A DNA stretch of 64,000 nt, taken from contig CP036290.1 in NCBI GenBank assembly GCA_007750655.1, positions 372,001 to 436,000 on the forward strand, read 5' to 3'. The stretch comes from Rohdeia mirabilis (GTDB taxonomy: Bacteria > Planctomycetota > UBA1135 > GCA-002686595). Below are positions 8,923 through 17,675 of this stretch, in pieces. Every line of letters starts with the position of its first letter. Position 1 is the stretch's first letter. Below the pieces are notes generated by a model. That model was not told the DNA's origin. It saw nothing but the letters and a program-made list of their open reading frames with translations, and ran no database searches. A program made the position numbers and the translations under genes.

Positions 8923-9897
8923 CTAATCGTCTCCGCCCGACTCCAGCTCCAACTCCTGCTCGACAGTTCGCACCGACCACTCGTCCCAGGTGCCGTCGCC
9001 GCCTCGATCGACGATTCGCGCGAAGGCGTACTCCTCGTGGACGGACGTGTGGAGCGGGTACAGCTCGACCGTCACATCGCCGGTTGCGGGCGCGTCGACG
9101 TGTCGATCGATGAGAGCGATGCGAGTCCTGGGAGCCAACAGCGAGCGCAGGAGCCCGAAGCGCTGGGTGTCCGTGTCATCCGGCACATCACGCGGCGCGA
9201 ACGCGATGGTGCTGAGCCCCTTGCTCGCGGGCCGCAGCGGAACCTCGCGCACGGTGCCGTCGACGGAAGAGCGTGCGAGGCAGACGCGGCGCCCATCGGC
9301 TCGATACATGAGCGACAGGCACTGCGGCGCCGGCATGCTCCCCTCCACGCCGTCCTGGTAGAGGCGGGTCCGACTCAGGGGGGTGGCGGGGACGATGCGC
9401 CGTGCGACGACCTGGTGCCGTTCGTCGAGCACGGTGTCGATCCGCGGTGCGTTCCACGTCCAGTGTTCGATCAGCGTCGAGCCGGCCGTGTCGACGCCAG
9501 CGATGAGCATTTCGAGCGGACTCGTCATGCGGATCGCGGTCGGCCGGAACGCGAGCGCGATGCTGTGTTCGAGGTCCAACTCGTCGGCGCCTTCGTCGGC
9601 CGGCGCCGTCGCGGGTGCGTGCCAGTGGTGGTGCAGCGCGAGGAGGAAGACGTCGACGTCGGGGTCGAGCGGTGATTCGTCCCACCAGACGAAGATCGTC
9701 GCGCTGAACTCCTCGTCGAAGCGGTGTCCGAACCCGCGCCAGTCCAAGGAGCCGCCGCTGGCCTCGACGTACTCCGGTGCCGGAGCGTCCTGCTCGTCGA
9801 TCGGTGCGTCGACCGACCCGCACGACGTGAGCGCGAGCCCGATCAGCGCGGCGGTGGCAGCGGTGCGAACGGACCGGGACCGAGTGCTGGTGTTCAC
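8923..9897 (-). CDS. Secreted lipoprotein, member B of a three-member paralogous family
   Basis: The GTG at 9897 gives a 324-residue protein with a signal peptide ending in a clear lipobox (LALTSC). It shares the plan of the protein at 2711-3643: an [L/I]AGVD core (MLIAGVDTAGSTLIEHWTW), a strand R-T-R-LYQDG, and an Asp/Glu-rich C-terminus. The similarity is moderate, so the copies are old. No catalytic motif is seen. The gene lies 44 bp downstream of the coiled-coil gene at 9942-10655 on the same strand and may be co-transcribed with it. It is convergent with the bPH2 gene. Confidence 0.72.
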   Translation of the reverse strand: MNTSTRSRSVRTAATAALIGLALTSCGSVDAPIDEQDAPAPEYVEASGGSLDWRGFGHRFDEEFSATIFVWWDESPLDPDVDVFLLALHHHWHAPATAPADEGADELDLEHSIALAFRPTAIRMTSPLEMLIAGVDTAGSTLIEHWTWNAPRIDTVLDERHQVVARRIVPATPLSRTRLYQDGVEGSMPAPQCLSLMYRADGRRVCLARSSVDGTVREVPLRPASKGLSTIAFAPRDVPDDTDTQRFGLLRSLLAPRTRIALIDRHVDAPATGDVTVELYPLHTSVHEEYAFARIVDRGGDGTWDEWSVRTVEQELELESGGDD

Positions 9898-9941
9898 GTG
9901 CGCCTCGATCGGCCCGCTCGCTCCTGCACCACCCACCCGCG

Positions 9942-10655
9942 CTACCACTTCTTCGTCGAGCCCGACCCGTTCATCGTCTCGAGCTGCTCCGGCGTCAGGA
10001 TCGACGTCAGCGCCGCTTGGAACGCCTGGGTGTTCTCGCCCTTCAACTGACCCAGGTACTCGAGGTCGGCACCCTCGGCCGCGAGGCGCGCGATCTCCTC
10101 GCGGCGCGCCTCCTGGTCGTACAGCGCACCGAGCATCGACTCGCGTTGCACGGCGTCGAGACCGAGCCAGGTCTCGTACTTGTTCGTCAACGTCTCGAGC
10201 ACCTCGGCGCGGTCGGGGGCGGGCTTCGTGCGGTCGGCCGGACTCGGGGCCTTGCCCGACTTGATGTCGGCCGCCAAGCGTTCGAGGTCGGCGAGGCTCG
10301 GATCGTCCATCGCCTTGGCGTCGTCCTCGTCCGTCGCTCCAGCGCGTCCGCTCGCCAGCGCCTCCGCCAGCAGTTCCTCGAGCTCGTCACGCGTCACGTA
10401 CCCACTCGCCGGCACACGCTCGCTCGGCTCCGCCACCAACTCGAGCGCGGTCAGGCGCAGGTCGATGCGCGCCAACTGCTCGTCGAGGGCGTCGAAGCGC
10501 GACACGTCGGCGCTCGTGCTCGCGCCGTCGTTGCCGAGCGACATGGGGGCCGCTTCGGCGCCACCGTTCCTCAGCACGATCGTGGACAGGAACGCACCCG
10601 TGGCGCCGGCGGCCAGCGCGACGGCGACGAGGTGGGGGACGGCGACGGTCTTCAT
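9942..10655 (-). CDS. Membrane-anchored helical protein of unknown function
   Basis: The 237-residue product has an N-terminal hydrophobic segment (residues 5-27, VAVPHLVAVALAAGATGAFLS) that acts as a signal anchor. A Leu-rich helix that probably forms a coiled coil follows (DEQLARIDLRLTALELV). The C-terminal ~90 residues (EVLETLTNKYETWLGLDAVQ to SILTPEQLETMN) resemble helical periplasmic proteins that end in an LTPEQ segment. I do not recognise a named family. Export to the periplasm is the only firm inference. The start is set by the hydrophobic segment. Confidence 0.7.
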   Translation of the reverse strand: MKTVAVPHLVAVALAAGATGAFLSTIVLRNGGAEAAPMSLGNDGASTSADVSRFDALDEQLARIDLRLTALELVAEPSERVPASGYVTRDELEELLAEALASGRAGATDEDDAKAMDDPSLADLERLAADIKSGKAPSPADRTKPAPDRAEVLETLTNKYETWLGLDAVQRESMLGALYDQEARREEIARLAAEGADLEYLGQLKGENTQAFQAALTSILTPEQLETMNGSGSTKKW

Positions 10656-10752
10656 GGGGCACGAGGGTACCGGCTGCCTCCGGTTCGTACCCCCGTCCGC
10701 GAGTTCGGCCGGGTGCGCGGGGACCCGTGGACTCACTCGCCGGCCTCGCCGC

Positions 10753-11916
10753 TCAACCCTTCTGCGCCGCGCGCGCCCGCTGCCAGACGTCGCCGTCCTC
10801 GAGCACGCCGCGCGCTCCGTCGCCCATGAGCCACGCGTGCGCGGCCGCATCGCCGAGCAGGTACGCGTCCCAGAACGCCGTCGAAAGCGCCAGGATCGCG
10901 CGGTGGTGGTTGGGATTGCGCGCCTCGGTCTCGCCGGGCAGTCCGCGCTCGCCGAAGGCCGAGTGCTCCGCCCCGTCCAGCACGAGTTCGTAGCGATCGA
11001 TCGTCGCGGGCAGGTACGGATAGACCTCGCGGCGCGTCTGCGGCGTCTGGTCGCCGATGACCCCGGCGTCGTGCGTGCCGGTCATCAGCATCCACGGGAT
11101 CGACACGGCGCCGAAGGCCTGGGCGGGCGTGCCGGTGGACGGCTTCGACGGACTCATCGCGAGCGCTGCGTCGATGCGCGCGTCGGTGAAGGGTTGCGCT
11201 CCGCTGCCACCCGAACGTCCGGGCGCCGCCTGCCCGCTGACCGCCTGGGTCGTGACCGCGCCGAACGAGTGGCCGGTCATGCCGACGTGCTCGAGGTCGA
11301 CGCGGCCATGGAGCAGGTGCCCGTCCAGCGCGTTCCACAGCTCGAGTTGGTCCAGCACGGCGGGCACGTCGGCCACGCGCAGGAAGTAGTTCTCGGCCGA
11401 CGCCGCGTCGCGCATGGCCTTCATCCGGCGCAGGCGCGGCACGTCCTTCCAGACCGACTCGTCGCTGCCGGGGTGTTGGAGGAAGACGCACAGGTACCCG
11501 CGCGCCGCCCAGTGTCGGCCGAGGTAGGGCGAGGCTTCGCGCGAACCGCCGAGCCCGTGGCTGAACACCACGACCGGAGCGGGGACGGGTGCGACCAGGG
11601 CGGCCGCGCCCGGCGTCGCGGTGCCGTTCGCCGCGCCGCTCTGGACCGGTTCGGGCGGCAGGTACAGACGGATCGGGATGGTGCGCTCGCGTTCGGTGTC
11701 GACGACGTCCAGGTCCACCACGCGCACCTCGTCGATCCGCGCGGTCGCGAGCGGGTCGTACGTGGACGCGGGCGTCGTCGTGCGCGCGGCGGGCGCCGGC
11801 TCGTCCTGGACGCTGGATCCAGCGCGCAGCGGTCCGGCGGCGGCGGCCGTCACGAGGGCGGCGAAGAGGGCGAGAGCGGTGGCGCGGCGGGCGCGCGAGC
11901 GTGTGGTCTGCAGCAT
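10753..11916 (-). CDS. Secreted alpha/beta hydrolase (PAF-acetylhydrolase/dienelactone-hydrolase-like)
   Basis: The 387-residue protein has a signal peptide (residues 1-33) and an alpha/beta-hydrolase fold. The nucleophile elbow is GHSFGA (Ser at about 217), the oxyanion region SHGLGG (119-124), and the probable acid and base are Asp283 (TGTHD) and His318 (AEHSAF). The order and spacing fit PAF-acetylhydrolase-like esterases that act on short-chain esters. The substrate is not shown by the sequence. It stands alone on its strand, 97 bp upstream of the helical protein gene. Confidence 0.85.
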   Translation of the reverse strand: MLQTTRSRARRATALALFAALVTAAAAGPLRAGSSVQDEPAPAARTTTPASTYDPLATARIDEVRVVDLDVVDTERERTIPIRLYLPPEPVQSGAANGTATPGAAALVAPVPAPVVVFSHGLGGSREASPYLGRHWAARGYLCVFLQHPGSDESVWKDVPRLRRMKAMRDAASAENYFLRVADVPAVLDQLELWNALDGHLLHGRVDLEHVGMTGHSFGAVTTQAVSGQAAPGRSGGSGAQPFTDARIDAALAMSPSKPSTGTPAQAFGAVSIPWMLMTGTHDAGVIGDQTPQTRREVYPYLPATIDRYELVLDGAEHSAFGERGLPGETEARNPNHHRAILALSTAFWDAYLLGDAAAHAWLMGDGARGVLEDGDVWQRARAAQKG

Positions 11917-12189
11917 GGTCGGTTCTCCGTGCCACCGATTGTCGGCCGCGCAGGTGCTGGGGACGCCGATCGCCGTGGAACCGGTCGCGTCCGTCGGAAC
12001 TGGCTCGAACGGCGTCGCTTCGCTCGTTCGACGGCTCCTCTACGCGCGGCGAGGGTGGACGGACGCAGGACGCGACCCTTCGTGCCATTGCTCGATCGAT
12101 GGATCGACTTCGCCGTGACGTTCGTGCCGTGTGTCCACCGCGCACGCGCTGTCGGGCTGCTGCGTCGAGTTCGCTCCCCAACGCAACAG

Positions 12190-12219
12190 CGGCCGCCCCT
12201 CGCGTGCGAGGGACGGCCG
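12190..12219 (-). terminator. Terminator of the RRM gene
   Basis: Two 14-nt arms (12190-12203 and 12206-12219) pair along their full length on the minus-strand transcript, with one G-U pair and a 2-nt centre. The hairpin lies 64 bp past the stop of the RRM protein. The rest of the 367-bp gap 11917-12283 shows no gene. Confidence 0.55.
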
Positions 12220-12283
12220 CCGTGTGGACCGCCGAAGCGATCTGGGTCCGCAGTGTGAACCGTGGACCGTGTGGGCCAGTGAC

Positions 12284-12667
12284 CTAGTAGCGGTCGCGGC
12301 CTCCGCCGCCGCCGCCACCGTAGCCACCGCGACCACCGCCGCCGCCGCCGCCTTCGCGACCGCCACGACCGCCGCGGCCACCGCCGCCGCCGCCACCACC
12401 GCCGAAGCTACCGCGGGGGCGCTCTTCGCGCGGGCGGGCTTCGTTGATGACGAGGGTACGGCCCTCGAGTTCAGCGTCCTGGAGGCCTTCGATGGCGGCC
12501 CGGCCAGGTTCATCGTCCATTTCGACGAAGCCGAACCCACGGGGGCGCTGCGTCTCACGGTCCATGGCGAGGTGAACTCGGTTCACTTCGCCGTATTGAG
12601 CGAACAGGTCCGCGATATCGTCTTCGGTACTGCGGAAGGGGATGTTCCCCACGTAAATATTGATCAT
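12284..12667 (-). CDS. Glycine-rich RRM RNA-binding protein
   Basis: The 127-residue protein has one RNA recognition motif (residues 2-80) with RNP2 IYVGNI (4-9) and RNP1 RGFGFVEM (43-50), including the aromatic residues that stack on RNA. A Gly/Arg-rich tail (RGG- and GGGG-type) follows from about residue 86. This is the plan of bacterial cold-inducible Rbp proteins, which act as RNA chaperones. The ATG at 12667 has one of the few clear Shine-Dalgarno sequences in the window (AAGGA, 5 nt upstream). A ~425-bp gene-free leader region precedes it. Confidence 0.93.
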   Translation of the reverse strand: MINIYVGNIPFRSTEDDIADLFAQYGEVNRVHLAMDRETQRPRGFGFVEMDDEPGRAAIEGLQDAELEGRTLVINEARPREERPRGSFGGGGGGGGGRGGRGGREGGGGGGGRGGYGGGGGGGRDRY

Positions 12668-13092
12668 CTCGATCCTTGATCGATCCCGACGTCTCTTGCT
12701 TATCCGGTGACCAGACGAGACCCTCGGGACGATCGCCGTACTGGTGCGAAGCCCGATGGCTTCGCTGCTGCGACGCCCGTTGGCCTCGCAGGGCGCCGTT
12801 ATAGCCGAAGCCATGGGTCCTGCGGGTCAAGTCCCGAGGGATCGCGCCCGGGTGCCACGGGCGGGGCGACGAGCCAGGTCGGAGACCCAGGACCGTTCCA
12901 ACCCCGTTGCAGGGTGTTTCCGGGCACTTTTCAGGGGCGTTCGCGGGTCGGGACGCCCGAGCCAAGAGGCCCCGGGAGCCCCTGCGAGCTTTTCGAACTT
13001 CGTCGGTGGCACGACCCGCGGAACCGGTCGCGAAGGGCGGCCCGCCCTCCGTCGCACGAGCCTCCGTCGCACGAGGTCGGACGCCTGTGCGG
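12668..13092 (-). promoter_or_regulatory. Leader and promoter region of the RRM gene, with strong RBS
   Basis: The 425 bases upstream of the RRM gene contain no gene. AAGGA at 12673-12677 (minus strand) is an optimally spaced ribosome-binding site, unusual in this window. A perfect tandem duplication of CCTCCGTCGCACGAG lies at 13046-13060 and 13061-13075. Bacterial RRM genes often have long regulated leaders, so a thermo-responsive leader is possible, but no defined fold was found. Confidence 0.4.
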
Positions 13093-13896
13093 TCAACGGC
13101 GGGGCGCGTAGGAACCGTCGGCCAGCTTGCGCCGCACGCGTGCGAGTACGTCGTCGGGCGCGTTTCGGAACGTGGGCCACGGCGACGGTCCTTGGGAGCG
13201 GCGCAGTTCGTGGAAGCGACCGTCGCGCCAAGCGTCGAGGACTTCCGCCATCAAACGACCGGCGAGGACGAGCGTGCCCAGACACAGGTCCTCGTAGGTG
13301 GCGCCGGCGGGGACGTCGAGCTCGCGCCGCATCAGGATGTCGCCCGTGTCGATGCCGCTGTCGCACAGGTGGCAGGTGGCGCCGACCGGAATGTCGTGCA
13401 GCACCGACCAGGCCGGCGACGCGGAGCCGCGGCACTCGGGCAGCAGACCTGGGTGGCTGTTCACGACGCCGTCGCGCGGAAGGTCGAGCAGCGGTCCGCG
13501 GACGATGCGCGTGCCGCCGAGCACGATCAGGTCGAGCGCGCGGTGGTGGTGGTCGGTGGTGTCGTGCTCGACGGTCGCGTCGTGATCCCTGGCGGTTCGC
13601 TCGTGCGGTGCGAGTCCGTGTGCGCGCAGAGCGGCGAAGACCCGTGCGCTCGTGTGTTTCGGCACGTGCGTCGTCGCGATGCCGTGTTCCGCGCACAGCT
13701 CGGCGATCGTCGGCGCGTCGAACGGAAGCCCGGTGATGCGTTCCTCGAACTTGTGGCGCTCGGTGTCCGCGACGGTGGAGCGCTCCGACACGACGAGCTG
13801 CGGCACGTGCCCGTGCTCGAGCAGGCGCCGCAGCATCTCGCGGCCGTACGGGTGTTCTTCGAGGACGAGGAACGCGAAGAGCGGTGAGCGCGGCAT
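13093..13896 (-). CDS. Formyltransferase family protein (methionyl-tRNA formyltransferase-like)
   Basis: The 267-residue protein has the formyltransferase fold with the signature NSHPGLLPECRG (146-157), holding the catalytic Asn and His, and GIDTGDIL (181-188), holding the catalytic Asp. These enzymes transfer a formyl group from 10-formyltetrahydrofolate. The protein is shorter than Fmt and lacks its C-terminal tRNA-binding domain, so the acceptor is probably a sugar nucleotide or small amine rather than Met-tRNA. A His/Asp-rich insert at 104-118 is unusual. The ATG at 13896 gives MPRSPLFAFLVLEEH; the open frame further upstream is not protein-like. Confidence 0.85.
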   Translation of the reverse strand: MPRSPLFAFLVLEEHPYGREMLRRLLEHGHVPQLVVSERSTVADTERHKFEERITGLPFDAPTIAELCAEHGIATTHVPKHTSARVFAALRAHGLAPHERTARDHDATVEHDTTDHHHRALDLIVLGGTRIVRGPLLDLPRDGVVNSHPGLLPECRGSASPAWSVLHDIPVGATCHLCDSGIDTGDILMRRELDVPAGATYEDLCLGTLVLAGRLMAEVLDAWRDGRFHELRRSQGPSPWPTFRNAPDDVLARVRRKLADGSYAPRR

Positions 13897-14224
13897 GGGC
13901 CAAGGGTCTACGGCCCCACGCGGCCGGTGTCCACGGCGCGGGACCTGCGCCTCGGTCCGGACGCGCTCCCCGGCGCGCGCAGACGACTCCGCACCGTTGG
14001 ACGCGCCGTTCGGCGCACCGTTCGATCGCGCCCGCATGCCCGCGTGCCGTCCAACCGTCTTCACACACCCCTGATCAGCGAGTTCCCGGGAACCCACTAG
14101 GCTGGAGCCTTCCCTTCGCGCGGGCGCCCTCGCTCCCCCGCGGCTCGAACGCCTCTTCGATCCGCGTCGGCTGCCCCCCTCGTTCCTGTCCACTTGCACG
14201 GCCGCCATCGAGCGGCCAACTGCC

Positions 14225-16687
14225 ATGCACCTGTCTGCATTCGTGCACGTCGGCCTCGTGTCGGCGTCGTTGTGCGCGCTCTGCCCCGCCGCACTCGCCC
14301 AACGCCAGTTGCCGTCGACCATCTCGACGGGCGGCTCGACCCAGATCCCCGACACGGAGCGTGCGTCGAAGTTCGCGTCGCTCGAGCTGGGACCGAACAC
14401 GTTCCGACGCATCGCGACGTTCCCCGTCTTCCAGAACACCGACGCCGACGAGGACGCCGTCGCCGAGATCGTCGCCGCGGCGAACGACGGCACCACGCTG
14501 ATCTACACGGACAGCGCGCAGGAGCTGCTCGGCTTCGTCGACATCACCGATCCCACGGCGCCGACCGCCGACGGGACGATCGACCTGGGAGGCGAGCCGA
14601 CCTCGGTCGCCACCGTGAAGAAGCTGACCTTCGCCGGCACGAAGGAGTTCGCGCTCGTGTGCGTCAACACGAGCGACGGCGACTTCGTGAACCCGAGCGG
14701 CCTGCTGCACGTGATCGACGTCGACACCCGTACCGTCGTGCGCACGATCGACCTCGGTGGTCAGCCCGACTCGATCGCCGTCGCGCCGCTGGGTCAGTAC
14801 GCGTGCATCTGCATCGAGAACGAACGTGACGAGGACCTCGGTGACGGAGCGCCGCCCCAGGCTCCGTCCGGTTTCCTCGTGATCGTCGACCTCGTCCTCA
14901 CGCCCGAGTTCTGGAGCACGCGCACCGTCGGCCTCGACGGCATCGCCGGCCTGTTCCCGAACGACGCCGAGCCCGAGTTCGTCGACATCAACCTGTTCGA
15001 CGTCGCCGTGGTGACGCTCCAGGAGAACAACCACCTCGTGCTCGTCGATCTGCCCACCGGCGCGATCCTGAACGACTTCTCCGCCGGGACCGCGGATCTC
15101 GAGGACATCGACACGAACGAGAACGACCTGATCGAACAGGTCGACGCCCTGGCGGCCGTTCCGCGCGAGCCGGACGGCGTGGCCTGGATCTCGCAGATCG
15201 CGTTCGCGACCGCCGACGAAGGCGATCTCGACGGCGGCAGCCGCGGCTTCACGAACTGGAGCGTCCTGGGCCTGCCGACCTACGGCGCGGGCAATTCGCT
15301 CGAGCACCTGGCCGCGCGCGTCGGGCACTACCCGGAGGACCGTTCCGAGAACAAGGGCGTCGAGCCCGAGGGGGCCGAGTTCGGTTGGTTCGGACCGCGC
15401 CGGTTCCTGTTCGTCGGTGCCGAGCGCGCGAACCTCGTCTACGTCTACGAGATCGTCGCGGGCCCGATCCTCGGGCAGTTCATCCCGCTGCTGCGTCAGG
15501 TGCTGCCCACGGGCGTCGCCCCCGAAGGACTGCTCGCGATCGGCGAGCGCGACCTGTTCGTCGTCGCCTGCGAGGAGGACGACCGCGGCGACGGGATCCG
15601 TTCGACGCTGATGATCTACGAGCGCAGCGCCGAGCCGAACTATCCGACGCTGGCCTCGGTCGATCGCGTGGGGACGGACGTTCCGATCCCGTGGGGGGCG
15701 CTGACCGGCCTCGCCGCCGAGCCGTCCGATCCGAACACGGTCTTCGCCGTGCACGACGACACCTACCAGCGCAGCCGCGTGCTGATGATCGATCGCAACG
15801 GTCCGGTGGCGAGGATCGTGGACGAGGTCGAACTGCGCGATCCGAAGGGACAGCTGTGGGTCCAGCTCTGGCTGACCGGCGCGATCTTCGGCAACGACGC
15901 GCCCGACTTCTCGATCGACGCGATCATCAACCCCGACAAGTCGGTCAACCTCGACCTCGAGGGCATCACGCTCGACTCGAACGGCGATTTCTGGATGGTG
16001 ACCGAGGGCCGCGGCGAGACCGTCGGCGGTGTCAGCGTGGACGGCGAGGAGTTCGAGCTTCCCAACTTCATCGTGCACGCCACGCGCGACGGTGTGATCC
16101 AGCAGGTCTACCGCCTGCCGTTCCCCGTGGACGACGACCAGGGCCCCGACGGGTTCACGGGGCTGGCGAAGGTCGGGCGATTCGTCTACGTCGCGTTCCA
16201 ACGCGCCTGGGAGGCGGACGGCGACCCCGCGGAGTTCGCGCGCATCGGTCGCTTCGACACCACGGCGAACGACTGGAAGTTCGCCTACTACCCGCTGGAT
16301 CTGCCCGCGTCGCCGGACAGCGGCAAGATCGGCCTGTCCGAGCTCGTCCACATGGGCGGTGACGACTTCGCCGTGATCGAGCGCGACAGCGGCGTCGGTC
16401 CGGACGCGTCGACGAAGCGCGTCATGGGCTTCTCGATCGCCGGCGTGAACTGGCTCTCGTACCACAGCGTCCCGAACCTCACGGTGCTCGACAAGCACCT
16501 GGTGAAGGACCTGGTCGTCGACGGTGTCTGGGCGCCGTGGGCCGGTCTCGTGCCCGGGCAGGTCGACGGCATGACGCTGCTCCAAGGTGGGGCGGCGCTG
16601 ATCGTCAACGACAACCAGGGCGTGGACGACAACAACGGCGAGACGCTGCTGGTCGAGATCGATCTGCCGGCCGCCTGCTCGCGGTAG
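14225..16687 (+). CDS. Secreted phytase-like/esterase-like beta-propeller
   Basis: The 820-residue protein has a signal peptide (MHLSAFVHVGLVSASLCALC, cleavage near AALAQ). The N-terminal half is a seven-bladed-like propeller (LHVIDVDTRTVVRTIDLGG and similar). The C-terminal half matches the 'esterase-like activity of phytase' domain (PF13449), with LEGITLDSNGDFWMVTEGRG, GFTGLAKVGRFVYVAFQ and a final DNQGVDDNNGETLL. The role is probably periplasmic or surface phosphoester or polymer binding. Ser/His catalytic residues cannot be fixed by eye. A hairpin terminator follows at 16731. Confidence 0.82.
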   Translation: MHLSAFVHVGLVSASLCALCPAALAQRQLPSTISTGGSTQIPDTERASKFASLELGPNTFRRIATFPVFQNTDADEDAVAEIVAAANDGTTLIYTDSAQELLGFVDITDPTAPTADGTIDLGGEPTSVATVKKLTFAGTKEFALVCVNTSDGDFVNPSGLLHVIDVDTRTVVRTIDLGGQPDSIAVAPLGQYACICIENERDEDLGDGAPPQAPSGFLVIVDLVLTPEFWSTRTVGLDGIAGLFPNDAEPEFVDINLFDVAVVTLQENNHLVLVDLPTGAILNDFSAGTADLEDIDTNENDLIEQVDALAAVPREPDGVAWISQIAFATADEGDLDGGSRGFTNWSVLGLPTYGAGNSLEHLAARVGHYPEDRSENKGVEPEGAEFGWFGPRRFLFVGAERANLVYVYEIVAGPILGQFIPLLRQVLPTGVAPEGLLAIGERDLFVVACEEDDRGDGIRSTLMIYERSAEPNYPTLASVDRVGTDVPIPWGALTGLAAEPSDPNTVFAVHDDTYQRSRVLMIDRNGPVARIVDEVELRDPKGQLWVQLWLTGAIFGNDAPDFSIDAIINPDKSVNLDLEGITLDSNGDFWMVTEGRGETVGGVSVDGEEFELPNFIVHATRDGVIQQVYRLPFPVDDDQGPDGFTGLAKVGRFVYVAFQRAWEADGDPAEFARIGRFDTTANDWKFAYYPLDLPASPDSGKIGLSELVHMGGDDFAVIERDSGVGPDASTKRVMGFSIAGVNWLSYHSVPNLTVLDKHLVKDLVVDGVWAPWAGLVPGQVDGMTLLQGGAALIVNDNQGVDDNNGETLLVEIDLPAACSR

Positions 16688-16730
16688 CGCGGACCGACAC
16701 GCGCCCGTTCCCACGAGCGGACGTCGTCCG

Positions 16731-16765
16731 AGCGGCCCTCCTTGCCTCGCGGCGGGAGGGCCGCT
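16731..16765 (+). terminator. Terminator after the phytase-like gene
   Basis: AGCGGCCCTCC (16731-16741) pairs perfectly with GGAGGGCCGCT (16755-16765) around a 13-nt loop. It lies 43 bp past the stop and ends just 12 bp before the next start codon, so it could also act as an attenuator-like leader hairpin for that gene. Confidence 0.5.
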
Positions 16766-16777
16766 CAGTTGGTGGGC

Positions 16778-17623
16778 ATGAAGCGCTTCCTCATCGCCAT
16801 CGCCGCTCTCGCCCCGACCGTTCCGGCCCTGCTCGTCGCCGATCCCGAACGCGCGCCGCAGCAGACGCCCGCGCCCACCGCTGTCGCGGCGCAGGGCGGA
16901 ATCACCGTGAACCCGTACCAGGTGAAGGTGGTGCGCGAGCCCGGGATCGAGGGGCTCGAGGTCTTCGACGAGCCCGGGATCGAGATCAAGGTCGCGATCC
17001 AGGTGCCCGGCAAGCCGCTGCTCGAGGTCGTGGACGATCGCTGCACCGTGCGCCGCTTCGTCGACGACGCCGGCACCGATCTCGCGCCCGGGCTCGAGGC
17101 CGGCTTCTTCCACTGGGCGCAGCTCGACTCGCGCTGGGGCGACGATCCGGACATGACGATCGCGTCGCTGACCCTGACGGCCGGGTCGTTGCCGAGTCCG
17201 AAGGCCGGGCGTCTCGAGCTCGACGCCACCGTCGTGATGCTGTCGGCCTCGGACCTCGACACCGACGAGGTGGCGCTCGAGTTCAAGAAGGGGGTGAAGT
17301 TCGAGTTGGCCGGCATCCCGTTCACCATCAGCGACGTGGAGGACGTCGAGGACGGGTGGGGCGACGCGGTCCAACAGATCACCCTCGAGACCAACACGGC
17401 GCTCGACGCGATCCAGAAGTTCACCCTGCTCGGTCCGGACGGCGCGGAGGTCGGGTGCGACGAGATGGGGACGACCACGATGTCGTTCGGCGAGCGCGTG
17501 ACGATTCGCAAGGACATCGGTCCCCACGTGAAGCTGGCGAGCGGCACGCTGCGGGTCAGCTACTACCGCACGCTCGAGGAGGTCGAGGTGCCGCTCGCGC
17601 TCGACCTCGGCGTCGGGTTCTGA
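16778..17623 (+). CDS. Secreted protein of unknown function
   Basis: The 281-residue product opens MKRFLIAIAALAPTVPALLV, a standard signal peptide with cleavage near residue 20-40. The mature part is a beta-rich, acidic protein with repeated V-x-V-x-V strands (PGIEIKVAIQVPGKPLLEVV) and no cysteine pair or catalytic motif beyond isolated Cys. It may be an Ig-like or TANFOR-like exported domain; I do not recognise the family. It lies directly downstream of the terminator of the phytase-like gene and 52 bp upstream of the M14 peptidase gene. Confidence 0.75.
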   Translation: MKRFLIAIAALAPTVPALLVADPERAPQQTPAPTAVAAQGGITVNPYQVKVVREPGIEGLEVFDEPGIEIKVAIQVPGKPLLEVVDDRCTVRRFVDDAGTDLAPGLEAGFFHWAQLDSRWGDDPDMTIASLTLTAGSLPSPKAGRLELDATVVMLSASDLDTDEVALEFKKGVKFELAGIPFTISDVEDVEDGWGDAVQQITLETNTALDAIQKFTLLGPDGAEVGCDEMGTTTMSFGERVTIRKDIGPHVKLASGTLRVSYYRTLEEVEVPLALDLGVGF

Positions 17624-17675
17624 GGGCCGGCGCGGGCCGCGAGCGGGGTTCGATGGAGCGGCGGCGCGTGCCACA

